A DNA stretch of 64,000 nt, taken from positions 1 through 64,000 of the forward strand of contig CAYLJJ010000002.1 of the NCBI GenBank assembly GCA_964384025.1, read 5' to 3'. The position numbers were made by a program, and so were the translations under genes. The notes under the pieces are model-generated. The model worked only from the letters and a program-made list of their open reading frames with translations. It was not told the DNA's origin and made no database searches. This stretch comes from CAYLJJ01 sp964384025. Its GTDB lineage: Bacteria > Myxococcota_A > Bradymonadia > UBA7976 > UBA1532. Positions 16,478 to 25,709 of the stretch are shown piece after piece (the stretch's first letter is position 1; each line of letters begins with the position of its first letter).

Positions 16478-16877
16478 CCCCTCCTCCATAAAAATTTGAG
16501 CCTGCGTGTATAACCAAAACAGGAGAGAGAGACAACCGCCGACCTGTATCTCACCAGAGCCTCCATCTCAAAAAGAGCTTTTCAGGGATCTGGGCTGGTT
16601 AGAGCAAGCTCGGCGCTGCACTCAATCCTGCGAGTAGTGACGCCTGATTCACCCAGCCCAGTAGCTTAACCCCAGCACCAACTTTTAAAATGTGTGCATT
16701 CTAATGATACTCTGGATTAAAGATGAAATTATCTTTTATGGCGTTTAAAACACCATAATCACCAGAAAATATCGATAATTCATGATGAACTCTTGGCGTT
16801 ATTCTTTCTCCACGATGATCCTTGAAAAGAGGGCGCACAGCTGACAGCTTCCTTAAAATTGAGGAGAGGGAGAAGAG
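16478..16877. other. Intergenic region with a possible structured RNA
   Basis: About 400 bases without a coding frame. At 16591-16662 the sequence CTGGGCTGG pairs perfectly with CCAGCCCAG (9 bp), closing a 54-base interior that contains further complementary pieces (GGCG/CGCC and CACT/AGTG). It was examined as a tRNA and rejected, as there is no T-arm. The remaining part is AT-rich and probably holds the promoter of the gene at 16878. Confidence 0.35.
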
Positions 16878-18923
16878 ATGCCGAGGCTTTGGTTGAATAT
16901 CCTACTCTCCTGGATGCTGCTCGCCTTGGCTTTAGGCTGCACCAGCAGCGTACAGAGCATCCGCGCCTATCGACAGCACAGCCGAGAGCCCGCCAAGATG
17001 AAGGTGGTGTTGGCTCGCTTAGACACCATCCGAAAAAACCTTAAGCTGGTCGAGACCCTCCTTAACAACACCCCCTACACCCCTGGCGCTGACTGGTCGC
17101 GAAAAATCGCCCTGGATGAGCGCAAGGCGGAGCGCATCAGCGGAGCGCTTGAGCGCGGCAAGCTATACCGAGATGAGAACCTCAGGATCCCTGTCGCCCT
17201 ACTCTATCAGCGCTCTGTAACACAAGCGTTACAGGGAGCATCACATTCAAAAGAGAGGCTGCGTTTTAAGAGCGTGATGGCGGCCTTGACGCACTATCTA
17301 CCCTCAGGAAAGCAGCTACAACAGGGCTTAAAGGAGGAGCGTCGCCTGGCGAAGAAGCTCGCCAAAGCGCGCAAGAAGATCAACGAGTTGGAGATGAAGC
17401 GCTCTCGCCTCAACTCCAAAAAGCAGAAGGGAAAGTTTAAGCAGCTCAGCCACCATATCCAGCGAGAAGAGCGGAAGGAGGAGAAGCTGAAGGCTCAGCG
17501 CCACGGTATCTCTCGGAGCTTTCAGCAAGCCCTCAGCCAGACGAAGCGCTTTGGAGGTGGAGGTGCAGAGGCGGCTCAAGCGCTCAAGGATCTGATCAAC
17601 ATCTTAAGCGTCGCTGTGCGCCTGGAGGCTGAGGCCCTGGCCTTGGTCCCGATCAGCTTTCAACAGGGGTTCCGCTTGGTCAGCGTTCGTCAACCCAAGA
17701 ACTATCTGAAGCTGATTGGAGGGCTCAAGGAGGTAGCTACTCACCTAGAGACCCAGACCCTTATGCTGTTGGGCTTGACTGAGAAGCTCTGCACCCTCAA
17801 GGGGATCGATCTAGGGAGCACCCAGGGCTGGGCCTATGCCGCCTCCGCCTCCGATCTGGTCAAGGGCTTCGCCCTGGACAGCTTCTATTTTGATCTTAAG
17901 GCAGGGGGAGAGATGCTGCTCTTTCACAACATCGCTGGGCAAACAGATGAAGAGAAGGAGGGGAGTGGGGATGAGTATGTTCGCTACAACTATGACGCTC
18001 GTCAGTTTCATTTAGAGTATGAGGTAGAGCCCATCATCTTCGCCGAGATGGCGCTTGATGTAGGCTTTGACGCGCTCAAGATCCCTCACTTCCTCAACCT
18101 GGACCTCAACTACAAGACAGATCGAGTCTATCGCAGCGGTGGTGAGATTGAGCGCAGCGGCGATGCCCTCTCAGAGTTAGGCGCCAAGGGGCACGCCTCA
18201 GATGTGATCTCAGCGGGCCTCTCTGCGGCGGGCGTCCGAGGTGGGGTGAAGCGGGCTCAGTTTAACTCAGGTAAAGTGCGGCTGATCAACGATGCCAGCG
18301 GTGAGGTGGTCGATGAGGGGCCGATGCCGCTCACCATGACGCAGGTCGACCTATCCTATGATCTGACCTGGGCTTTAAATGAGAGCAACCCCATCCGAGG
18401 TATCTTAGATGAGCTGATTTTGGGTTTCCGCGCCCTGCGTTACGAGCTGCCTCGCATCCTCTATGAGTTTGAGGATCGCAACGGAAATCCAAAGCAGGAT
18501 GAGTACCATCTGATCGCTGAGAGCGAGGTTCAGCTGCTGGAGTCTGACTTCTATATGGGAGGCTTACAGCTGAGCCGACGGGCTCTATTGAGCGAGCGTT
18601 GGCAGCTCCTCTTGGGCTTGGGCCTCTATCTGGGGACGGGACCGATGGAATATTCTATCGATGAGGGCTCACAGCCAGAGGAGCACTGGATGTTCTCCTT
18701 TATGGGAGACGGGCAGTTGGGCCTCGCTTACGCCTTTGCCTCTCCACGGAGCCGTTGGCAGCTTGACCTACAGCTCGTCTATGATGCTCAGTTTGTATTG
18801 GTCAGCTCCATCGACGATCCAAAGGGCTCTGATAAAGATTCAGATTTGGGGGATAAGAAAGTGACCTTCGGCTCAGTCGATCTTTTTCATGGACCCACCG
18901 CAGGCCTCAAGATGGCCTACTGA
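16878..18923 (+). CDS. Large lipoprotein, coiled-coil plus beta-rich C-terminus
   Basis: 681 residues from the ATG at 16878, with GGGAGAAGAG upstream. Signal peptide with lipobox ALGC (Cys21). Residues about 150-235 are a highly charged Lys/Arg/Glu coiled coil (repeated KKxxKxxRKK and KLKAQ-type heptads). The last 330 residues alternate beta-strand-like segments (FYFDLKAGGEMLLF, FHLEYEVEPIIFAEMALDVGFDAL, LLLGLGLYLGTGPM) and end in HGPTAGLKMAY, with a terminal aromatic residue as in outer-membrane barrels. So it may be a lipid-anchored coiled coil joined to a barrel or large beta-domain. Family not recognised. Confidence 0.65.
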   Translation: MPRLWLNILLSWMLLALALGCTSSVQSIRAYRQHSREPAKMKVVLARLDTIRKNLKLVETLLNNTPYTPGADWSRKIALDERKAERISGALERGKLYRDENLRIPVALLYQRSVTQALQGASHSKERLRFKSVMAALTHYLPSGKQLQQGLKEERRLAKKLAKARKKINELEMKRSRLNSKKQKGKFKQLSHHIQREERKEEKLKAQRHGISRSFQQALSQTKRFGGGGAEAAQALKDLINILSVAVRLEAEALALVPISFQQGFRLVSVRQPKNYLKLIGGLKEVATHLETQTLMLLGLTEKLCTLKGIDLGSTQGWAYAASASDLVKGFALDSFYFDLKAGGEMLLFHNIAGQTDEEKEGSGDEYVRYNYDARQFHLEYEVEPIIFAEMALDVGFDALKIPHFLNLDLNYKTDRVYRSGGEIERSGDALSELGAKGHASDVISAGLSAAGVRGGVKRAQFNSGKVRLINDASGEVVDEGPMPLTMTQVDLSYDLTWALNESNPIRGILDELILGFRALRYELPRILYEFEDRNGNPKQDEYHLIAESEVQLLESDFYMGGLQLSRRALLSERWQLLLGLGLYLGTGPMEYSIDEGSQPEEHWMFSFMGDGQLGLAYAFASPRSRWQLDLQLVYDAQFVLVSSIDDPKGSDKDSDLGDKKVTFGSVDLFHGPTAGLKMAY

Positions 18924-19153
18924 CGCAGCTTCAGCTCTTCAGGATAATGAACCCAACCCAGTGATCCTGAGCGCGGCTCCAGCTTCCCAATCACCAAGGC
19001 GCATCACTTCTCCTCCGCCTCCAAACACAGCAGCGCCAATACTCCAAACTTTGCTCCCGCCCTCTCTTCTCCTGAGGATCCGTAACAGCAGCTCTGTTTC
19101 CCAGCGAGGATCAGTATAGGAGCGAGCCGAGCGCTCCATAGTCACCCAAAGAG

Positions 19154-19197
19154 CTGCAAGCAAAAAACTGCTTGCAGTGTGCAAAATTTTCCTGCAC
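19154..19197. promoter_or_regulatory. Two inverted repeats, candidate operator
   Basis: CTGCAAGCA (19154-19162) and TGCTTGCAG (19169-19177) form a perfect 9-bp inverted repeat with an A-rich spacer. Directly after it, GTGCA (19179-19183) and TGCAC (19193-19197) flank AAAATTTT-like sequence. Both contain TGCA/GCA half-sites and end ten bases before the ATG of the regulator-like gene at 19207, the position expected for an autoregulatory operator. Inference only. Confidence 0.4.
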
Positions 19198-19206
19198 TAT
19201 CAGGAT

Positions 19207-19947
19207 ATGAGCAAGCCCTCTGAGCCGATCGAAGCTCCCGAACTCCAGCGCCGACTGATCTTCTCTCTCCTCCGCCCTGTTGTACGGCTCAGCCGCCGCT
19301 TTCACCTCCCGCTCAAGACTCTGGAAGAGCTCTGTCGCCTCGCCTACTTCGAGGAGATACGCAGACGAGGGGAGATCCCGCAAGCGGAGGTAGCGCGGCG
19401 CTTTGGTAAGTCTCTGCGCACCATCGGCAGCTTGGAGAGGCGCTACCGCTCCAACTTCTTCGCCCCTGAGGAGGAGCTTGAGTTTGCGCGGCGCGTCGAA
19501 GAGCGCTTTGAGGAGGAGCCCAGCTCGGTAGAGGAGATCGCTGAGGGCTTAAACAGCTCTCTGGATGAGATCAGAAGGGTGGTAGAGAGCCTCAGCGCGG
19601 CAGGTCGTCTTAAAGAATCAAGCCCTGCACGCTACAGCATTGAGCGGAGCTTCCGCTCTCTTATGCGTGAGGACCTCAAGGCCCGCATCGATGGCCTCAA
19701 CCACCAACTCGATATCATCGCAGCGGCTGTCCGTGCGCGTTTCTTAGCACCCAGAGGGAATGCCATCGCGCGGAGCCTCTCTTTTGTCGCCCATACGGAG
19801 GATATGGAGGCTCTGGGAGACACTCTGATCAAGGCCCTTCGAGAACAATGCGGCGCCGCTGAAGAAGCCGCCCTAAAGCGAGGTTCATTTCAACAAGTTG
19901 GGGTCACGCTCGCCTTGGCCCCTATGGAGACAGATGATGATCGATAA
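19207..19947 (+). CDS. Helix-turn-helix regulator-like protein (DUF6502-like)
   Basis: 246 residues from the ATG at 19207; a GTG at 19177 would add ten residues that overlap the inverted repeats. The N-terminal part (LLRPVVRLSRRFHLPLKTLEELCRLAYFEEI) resembles the proteins annotated DUF6502, and IPQAEVARRFGKSLRTIGSLERRY looks like a helix-turn-helix. A second winged-helix-like part lies at about 95-150 (VEEIAEGLNSSLDEIRRVVESL...AGRLKE). Likely a DNA-binding regulator. The start of the next lipoprotein gene overlaps its end by 11 bases, so the two are probably cotranscribed. Confidence 0.65.
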   Translation: MSKPSEPIEAPELQRRLIFSLLRPVVRLSRRFHLPLKTLEELCRLAYFEEIRRRGEIPQAEVARRFGKSLRTIGSLERRYRSNFFAPEEELEFARRVEERFEEEPSSVEEIAEGLNSSLDEIRRVVESLSAAGRLKESSPARYSIERSFRSLMREDLKARIDGLNHQLDIIAAAVRARFLAPRGNAIARSLSFVAHTEDMEALGDTLIKALREQCGAAEEAALKRGSFQQVGVTLALAPMETDDDR

Positions 19948-21388
19948 CCCCCGCCTGCTCCTCAGCTTCTCCCTCTTTGCTTTGGCTCTCTGCTCCTGCA
20001 TCGAAAATGTGGAGGAGGAGCCAGAGATTAATATCCGCGAGACCGGATATCTCCAGTGCGAGATCAGCGAAGGAGAGTGCCCGCTCCGTTGTCAGCGCCC
20101 CGACAACTCTTGGGACTGTGTTGCCTCTCCCTCCTGTGAGCCCTCCAGTTGTGGCTGTCTAGGGCCTTATATCTGTGGGGATCGAGGCTGCCATCTCTCA
20201 AGCGAGCAGCTGATGATCTGCCTAGATCTGGAATCAGACGCCCAACCGGATACCCAACTAGATGCCCAATCAGATGGCCCACTGCCTGATGGCTCGCTTC
20301 CTCCCCGCCTCTGCGAAGAGCTGCCTGTCGAGGAGTGCACCGGAGATGATATTGGCTGCTGGCCTTTCGGAGGGACCCTCCTAGGGCATGTCTTTGATGG
20401 AGCCTACTGTATCGATCCTGAGGCGGAGATGATCCCTGGCTGCACCCCAGGTCCCTGTGGAGGCACCATCACCTTTGCCGCACCTCCGGGGAGCTCCGAA
20501 GCTTGTCATATTTTCCCCAGCACCTGCACCCCTCCAGGCTGGACAGCTTGCGATATTGAGGAGCCGAGGGTATGTGGGACCCCCATAGAGCCTGTTCTAG
20601 ACGCTGGAATCTCTGATGGGGGGACTGACCTCGATCAGGGCTCAGTAGAGCCACCTCTGGACGCGGGGATCTCTGATGGAGGAGCGCTGGGGCTCTGTAG
20701 CTTTGAGGTGATCGCGACCTTACCGAGAGAACAAGAGGTTGTGGTGGACGGAGAGTGCGAGATCCAGGGAGGAGAAGCAACCTGCAACGACTTAGCCCTC
20801 TGTCTCTGCCAGCTCACCGTAGACCCTGAAAATCTCTATGACTGCCTCTATATGTCGCTGATGCCTCGGGCGCTGATCAACCTCTCCGATGTTTGCCACA
20901 GCGAAGAGAACCTCCAGGCGGTCTTAGAGTCGCCGGAGTGGCAGATGTCGATGGAGGGCTCCCACTTTCAGTTCCAAGGGATCACCCCAGGCTGCGCCGA
21001 AATGGAGGCGACCCGCTCAGCGCTCACCCTGCCTATAGAGATCTGCCAGGGAGATGAGCCCGCCGACCCCATCTTTATCGAGGATGCGGTGGTTGAAGAA
21101 GAGGGGCAGCTGATCTTAGACCTTCGCTACAGCGGTGGTTGTGGACCTCATCAGATCGGCCTCTGTTGGGAGGGCAGCTTTTTAGAATCTAACCCGGTTC
21201 AGGCACAGCTGAGGCTCTCTCATGACAGCCGAGGAGATGCCTGTGAGGCAGAGGTGCAAGAGCAGCGGCGCTTTGATCTGCGCTCCATGCGTGACAGCTG
21301 GCGGGCTCAATACCCTGGAGGGAATGGAATCATCTTGCTCAATTGGACCTCTCCAGAGGATGGCCCTGTGCTGCGTTATCAGTTTTAG
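19937..21388 (+). CDS. Cys-rich lipoprotein with DAGISDGG linker
   Basis: 483 residues from the ATG at 19937, with GGAG 7 bases upstream; the ATG at 19934 is equally possible. Signal peptide with lipobox CSC, then a Cys-rich N-terminal part with many paired cysteines and an Asp/Pro-rich linker carrying repeated DAQPDTQLDAQ units. The linker LDAGISDGG occurs twice about 21 residues apart. The C-terminal half is acidic with more cysteines. These low-complexity Asp linkers are typical of exported Myxococcota-type lipoproteins. No enzymatic motif; likely a surface or periplasmic structural protein. Confidence 0.7.
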   Translation: MIDNPRLLLSFSLFALALCSCIENVEEEPEINIRETGYLQCEISEGECPLRCQRPDNSWDCVASPSCEPSSCGCLGPYICGDRGCHLSSEQLMICLDLESDAQPDTQLDAQSDGPLPDGSLPPRLCEELPVEECTGDDIGCWPFGGTLLGHVFDGAYCIDPEAEMIPGCTPGPCGGTITFAAPPGSSEACHIFPSTCTPPGWTACDIEEPRVCGTPIEPVLDAGISDGGTDLDQGSVEPPLDAGISDGGALGLCSFEVIATLPREQEVVVDGECEIQGGEATCNDLALCLCQLTVDPENLYDCLYMSLMPRALINLSDVCHSEENLQAVLESPEWQMSMEGSHFQFQGITPGCAEMEATRSALTLPIEICQGDEPADPIFIEDAVVEEEGQLILDLRYSGGCGPHQIGLCWEGSFLESNPVQAQLRLSHDSRGDACEAEVQEQRRFDLRSMRDSWRAQYPGGNGIILLNWTSPEDGPVLRYQF

Positions 21389-21534
21389 TACTTGTTTGCT
21401 TCTGGACGTAAAGGCTCAATCCCTCAAATCACCACACACACCTCCACGACCATCCGCAACCACAGACTAAAACCTGAACAGGAGGGATGAGAAGATCAGC
21501 TTCGCTCTCTTATCTCTGTAGCTCTTAAGGATCT

Positions 21535-23937
21535 CTATACTCCTCTTGAACTTCGCCGTCTGGGCCGAAGATAGATCAGACAGAACAGCAGCGGGAGGGC
21601 GCTGGGCAGGGAGCGCCAAGAGGAGAACAGCAGAGAGCAGCCACGCTCCTCTACACACTGTCCATTCTCCTCCTCATAATCATCCAGGCAGCCTCCGCAG
21701 TAGGCTTGGCTCTCAGCGGGTTCATGACAACTTCGGTTTCGGGAGCGGCAATCGAGATCCCCGCAGCGGATGAGCCGACAGCTGCTGCTCTCGGTGGGGA
21801 TATAACCATCTAGGCAGGGTCCCGCGCAGACTGAAAGCCCCTGTTGGATAATACAGCCCCGGAAGTGTGTTGTAGGACAGGAGAGGTCCTCACAGTTGGG
21901 CCTACGGCAGAGCCCCTCTCGTTCGATAAAGCCCTCTAAGCAGGGACCACAAGCAGCAGGAGCCTGAGCCGGCTCTGTGCAGCTTCGATTCTCTCCCAAA
22001 CAGCTCAGATCTTCGCAACGCTGGAGCCGACAGCTGATCTCCTCACTGGAGACAAAACCCTCCAAACAGGCGCCCCCACAGAGGGCAGCGCCGCTCTCCT
22101 CAATGCAGTGGCGATGATGCAGTTCTGGACAGCTTAGATCTTCACAGTTGGGGCGTTGACAGCTGCCCTCCCGCTCTAGGAAGCCCTCGAGACAAGCACC
22201 ACAGCTCATAGAGAGCAACTCTTCCAAACTACAGCGGCGGTTCTGCTCTTCACAGTGGAGATCTGTACAGGTCACGGGGCGACAGGAGCTTGAATCATCA
22301 GAGAGGATATAGCCCTCTAAACAGGCCCCCGCGCAGGCTGCGACGCCGTTGTCCACGATACAGAGACGAGCGCGCTCTTCAGGGCAGCGCAGGTCTTCGC
22401 AGCCTGGGCGTTCACAGACCTCTTCTCGCGCGATGAAGCCCTCTAAACAGTCACCGCAGTAGGCGGGCGACTCCTCCTGGCAGCTCCGCCCCTGCTCCTC
22501 ACAAAGTAGATCTTCACAGTGGATCAGCTGACAGCTTCCATTCTCTCGCAGCAGGTAGCCCTCTAGACAAAGACCAGCACAGAGCGCGATCTCATTCTCC
22601 AAGATACAGGCGCGCTGTTGGCTCTCTTCGCAGTTCAAATCTTCACAGCGCAAACGGCGACACTCCTCCTGCTCCTCAATATACCCAGGGCTACAGCGGC
22701 CACACTGAGCGGGAGCTTCAGGCTGCCCCTCTAAGCAGACTCGGTTAAGACAGAAGAGATCATCACAGTGCTTAACGCGGCAGGACTCTTGGACAGGCTC
22801 CTCCTCTTGGTAGCCCTCTAAGCAAACCCCACACTGAGCAGGCTCCTCCGCCGAGATCCCCGCTGAGCACTCCCGCCATAGCTGCTGACAGTTTAGGTCC
22901 TCGCAGCGGCTGGGACGGCAATCTGAGCCCTCAAACTCAGAGAGGTGCCCCTGCTCACACTCTCCACAATGAGCAGGCTCCTCTCCCTCTGTCTCGTAGC
23001 AGATGCGATTAATCCCGCAGTTCAACTCCTCACAGCGCATAGGACGACAAGCAGCTTGACCTGCCCTCTCCAGAAAACCAGAGAGGCAGCCCGCGCAGTA
23101 ATCTGGTCCCGACCTAAAGAGAACACACTCTCGATGGAGGCTGAGGCAGGGGAGGTTCTCACAGCTGTCTTCTACGCACTCAGAATTCAACTCGTGATAT
23201 CCAGGCTGACAAGCCCCACAATGATCCGCCTCACAGAGGCGATGTTGAGGCTCACAGCTGTCTCGACAGATGGAGCTGGCAGGTACACAGCGCTCCCCTT
23301 CCAACTCATACTCCTCAAAGCACTCTCCACAGAGGGCATATTCCTGGTTTTGGATACAGCTGCGGTTCATCTGAGCGCAGCGGAGGGAGTCACAGCTGTC
23401 CGCCACACAGGAGAGGCCGTTCTCATGATAGCCCTCCAAACAGAGTTCACAGAGGATCACACCGCCTGGTTGCTCGACGGCGCTGCGGTGTCGGGTGAGA
23501 CAGTCCCGCTCTGTCAGGGCTACACAGTCACCATCTCGCTCCTCATAGCCCAGGAGACAGGCTCGGCAGTAGTTGCTCTCCTCTTCACACTGGCGGTGCA
23601 GTTGCCAACATCCACTACAGGGGCCTTCAGGGGCATCTGGTTGGAGGAACAGATCCACCAAGAGGGGCTGATCCTGAAGTCCAAGCTCTCCAACTCCAAG
23701 ATCCAGGAGAGAGGGTTGATCCAGAGAGAAGGAGCGATCGGGGAGTAGAGCCCGATCCTCTGGAGGCTCAAGATCTCGCCCTCCCAAATCAGCAGGATCC
23801 GAGACGATATCTGGGAGACCCTGATCTGGGTGATTGAGATCAGAGAGGGAGCCCTGGTCAAAGGCTGGACCTCTGGGGAACTCAGTCAGACAGCCGCTCA
23901 GGGAGAGGAGAAAGAGCAGGGAGAGAGGAGCTTTCAT
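21535..23937 (-). CDS. EGF-like Cys-repeat surface lipoprotein, MYXO-CTERM-like tail
   Basis: 800 residues. Signal peptide with lipobox LSGC, an Asp/Leu/Pro-rich linker to about residue 105, then at least 13 units of 35-45 residues with the pattern CEDLxC...C...CGxCLEGFxxxxxxC, resembling EGF or furin-like modules. The last 37 residues contain Cys767 in ERGCSLLF, a hydrophobic stretch, then RPRRRSSRG. This Cys + helix + Arg cluster is the architecture of MYXO-CTERM sorting signals, which would anchor or cleave the protein at the surface. Ribosome site AGAGGA is close to the start (2-3 bases). Divergent from the symporter gene at 24063. Confidence 0.75.
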   Translation of the reverse strand: MKAPLSLLFLLSLSGCLTEFPRGPAFDQGSLSDLNHPDQGLPDIVSDPADLGGRDLEPPEDRALLPDRSFSLDQPSLLDLGVGELGLQDQPLLVDLFLQPDAPEGPCSGCWQLHRQCEEESNYCRACLLGYEERDGDCVALTERDCLTRHRSAVEQPGGVILCELCLEGYHENGLSCVADSCDSLRCAQMNRSCIQNQEYALCGECFEEYELEGERCVPASSICRDSCEPQHRLCEADHCGACQPGYHELNSECVEDSCENLPCLSLHRECVLFRSGPDYCAGCLSGFLERAGQAACRPMRCEELNCGINRICYETEGEEPAHCGECEQGHLSEFEGSDCRPSRCEDLNCQQLWRECSAGISAEEPAQCGVCLEGYQEEEPVQESCRVKHCDDLFCLNRVCLEGQPEAPAQCGRCSPGYIEEQEECRRLRCEDLNCEESQQRACILENEIALCAGLCLEGYLLRENGSCQLIHCEDLLCEEQGRSCQEESPAYCGDCLEGFIAREEVCERPGCEDLRCPEERARLCIVDNGVAACAGACLEGYILSDDSSSCRPVTCTDLHCEEQNRRCSLEELLSMSCGACLEGFLEREGSCQRPNCEDLSCPELHHRHCIEESGAALCGGACLEGFVSSEEISCRLQRCEDLSCLGENRSCTEPAQAPAACGPCLEGFIEREGLCRRPNCEDLSCPTTHFRGCIIQQGLSVCAGPCLDGYIPTESSSCRLIRCGDLDCRSRNRSCHEPAESQAYCGGCLDDYEEENGQCVEERGCSLLFSSWRSLPSALPLLFCLIYLRPRRRSSRGV

Positions 23938-24062
23938 TCCTCTCTTTTATCAGAAAGGGCAGCAGGATGGCATTTCGAGATCAACGAGTATCAAAACGCT
24001 GCTATAGAAGATCTACTGAGAAGATCGGCTTTTTCTCCGAAACAGAACCAAAGGCGAGAGAG

Positions 24063-25709
24063 ATGAACGCGGTTGATTGGCTTGTTGTTGCGGTCTATAT
24101 CGCTGGGATGGTCTATATGTCTTATGCTTTGGGAAAGAAGCAGAAAGATATGCAGAGCTACTATTTAGGAGGAAACAACCTAAGCTGGTGGGCTATCGGA
24201 ATCTCTACGATGGCGACACAGTGCTCAACCAACAGCCTCCTTGGAGCACCTGCCTTTGTCATCACCGCAGGGCTCCTCTGGTTGCAGTATGAGTTTGCCG
24301 TCCCTCTGGCGATGATCATCATCATGATCTTCCTCCTGCCCTTCTACCGAAAGCTCAACCTTGTCTCCATCTACGAATACCTAGAACATCGCTTTGGGGT
24401 GGGAACTCGCACCCTGCTCTCCATCACTTTCCAACTCCTGCGCGCTTTCGCCACCGGAGTAACTGTCTATGGGATCTCTATCGTTCTCCAAGAGATCATC
24501 GGCCTCCCCTTCCTCTACTCTGTCCTGATCCTGGGGGCGGTGACCATCCTCTATGACATGCTGGGGGGGATGGAAGCGGTGGTCTACTCCGATGTGATTC
24601 AGATGGTGGTCCTCTACTTGGGAATCCTGCTCTGCATCATCTACTCTGTTGAAGCGGTGGGGGGCTTAGAGCAGGCCTTTATCCTCTTCCCCCAGTTGGG
24701 TGAGACCTTAGCGACAGTGACCGGCAGGACCTCTGAGTTTTCAGGTTTTCGAGCGGTTGACTTCTCAGGACATGGCCTTGGAGATGGTCAAACCTTCGCC
24801 TTCCTCCCCATGCTTTTTGGTGGCCTCTTTCTCTATGTCTCCTACTATGGCTGCGATCAAACTCAGGTCCAGCGGGAGCTCTCCTCTAAGGATTTGGACG
24901 AGACCAATCTATCTCTGATGCTCAACGGCTTGATGCGTTTTCCCCTGACCCTTACTTATCTCTTTATGGGGGTCTGCATCGGCGCCTATATCGTCGCTGA
25001 GCCCAGCTTCTTAAAGGAGCTGATGACCGAGAGCGGGATCTATGAATACAACCTCGCGGTGCCCAAGTTTGTTCTGGCTCAACTTCCCCACGGAATCATC
25101 GGCTTGGTGATTGTAGCTCTCTTCTCAGCGGCGATGTCCTCTCTGGACTCAACGATCAACTCCCTCTCTGCTACTTCGATGAAGGATATCTACGAGCGCT
25201 TCTTCGTGCGAGGCGCGCTGAGCCCCAAAGAGCAGCTCAAGATGTCACGAATCTTTACGGTCTTTTGGGGGCTCCTCTGTGTGGCCTTCTCCTTTATGGT
25301 GGGGGGGATCTCTGAGTCGATCATCGAATCGGTCAATAAGATCGGATCCCTCGCCAACGGCCCTATTCTGGCCCTCTTCCTGATGGGTATCCTCACCCGC
25401 CGCGTCAATGGCATTGGCGCGATCACCGGTTTCTTAAGCGGCTTTTTGGGTAACCTCCTGTTCTGGATCTTTATCCCCTCTGTGAGCTGGCTATGGTGGA
25501 ATGTCATTGGTTGCTTCTTGGCCTTCGCCGTAGGCTACCTGATCTCTCTCTTTACTCCAGCCCACGGAAAAGAGATCGAGGGCTTGATCTTTAAGAGGGG
25601 CTCTAAGTTTGAATATCGCCTCAACTGGCCCAGAAACTACGCCATCATGGGAGGCTACACCCTCCTGATGATCCTCTTCTCCGTCGCCATTGGCGGTTGG
25701 CTGGCCTAG
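24063..25709 (+). CDS. Na+/solute symporter, SSS family
   Basis: 548 residues from the ATG at 24063 (AAGG 8 bases upstream); the in-frame extension to 23967 lacks any membrane character. About 13-14 membrane helices in the LeuT-like fold. Family features include WWAIGISTMATQCSTNSLLGAPAF near residue 40, YDMLGGMEAVVYSDVIQ, and SAAMSSLDSTINSLSATSMKDIY, the Na2-site helix region with Ser/Thr residues. It would import a sugar, amino acid, iodide-like or other solute with sodium; the substrate cannot be assigned. Confidence 0.9.
   Translation: MNAVDWLVVAVYIAGMVYMSYALGKKQKDMQSYYLGGNNLSWWAIGISTMATQCSTNSLLGAPAFVITAGLLWLQYEFAVPLAMIIIMIFLLPFYRKLNLVSIYEYLEHRFGVGTRTLLSITFQLLRAFATGVTVYGISIVLQEIIGLPFLYSVLILGAVTILYDMLGGMEAVVYSDVIQMVVLYLGILLCIIYSVEAVGGLEQAFILFPQLGETLATVTGRTSEFSGFRAVDFSGHGLGDGQTFAFLPMLFGGLFLYVSYYGCDQTQVQRELSSKDLDETNLSLMLNGLMRFPLTLTYLFMGVCIGAYIVAEPSFLKELMTESGIYEYNLAVPKFVLAQLPHGIIGLVIVALFSAAMSSLDSTINSLSATSMKDIYERFFVRGALSPKEQLKMSRIFTVFWGLLCVAFSFMVGGISESIIESVNKIGSLANGPILALFLMGILTRRVNGIGAITGFLSGFLGNLLFWIFIPSVSWLWWNVIGCFLAFAVGYLISLFTPAHGKEIEGLIFKRGSKFEYRLNWPRNYAIMGGYTLLMILFSVAIGGWLA

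Noticed and set aside
16591..16662. tRNA gene
   Set aside because: A 7-9 bp closing stem and an AGAGC-like D-arm start looked promising, but there is no TTCGA-type T-loop or matching T-stem and the length (about 68-72) and interior do not fit a cloverleaf.
18939..19184. Divergent minus-strand gene of about 65-81 residues
   Set aside because: The C-terminal part (VFGGGGEVMRLGDWEAGAA) reads reasonably, but there is no good ribosome site and it runs across the inverted-repeat operator; insufficient support.
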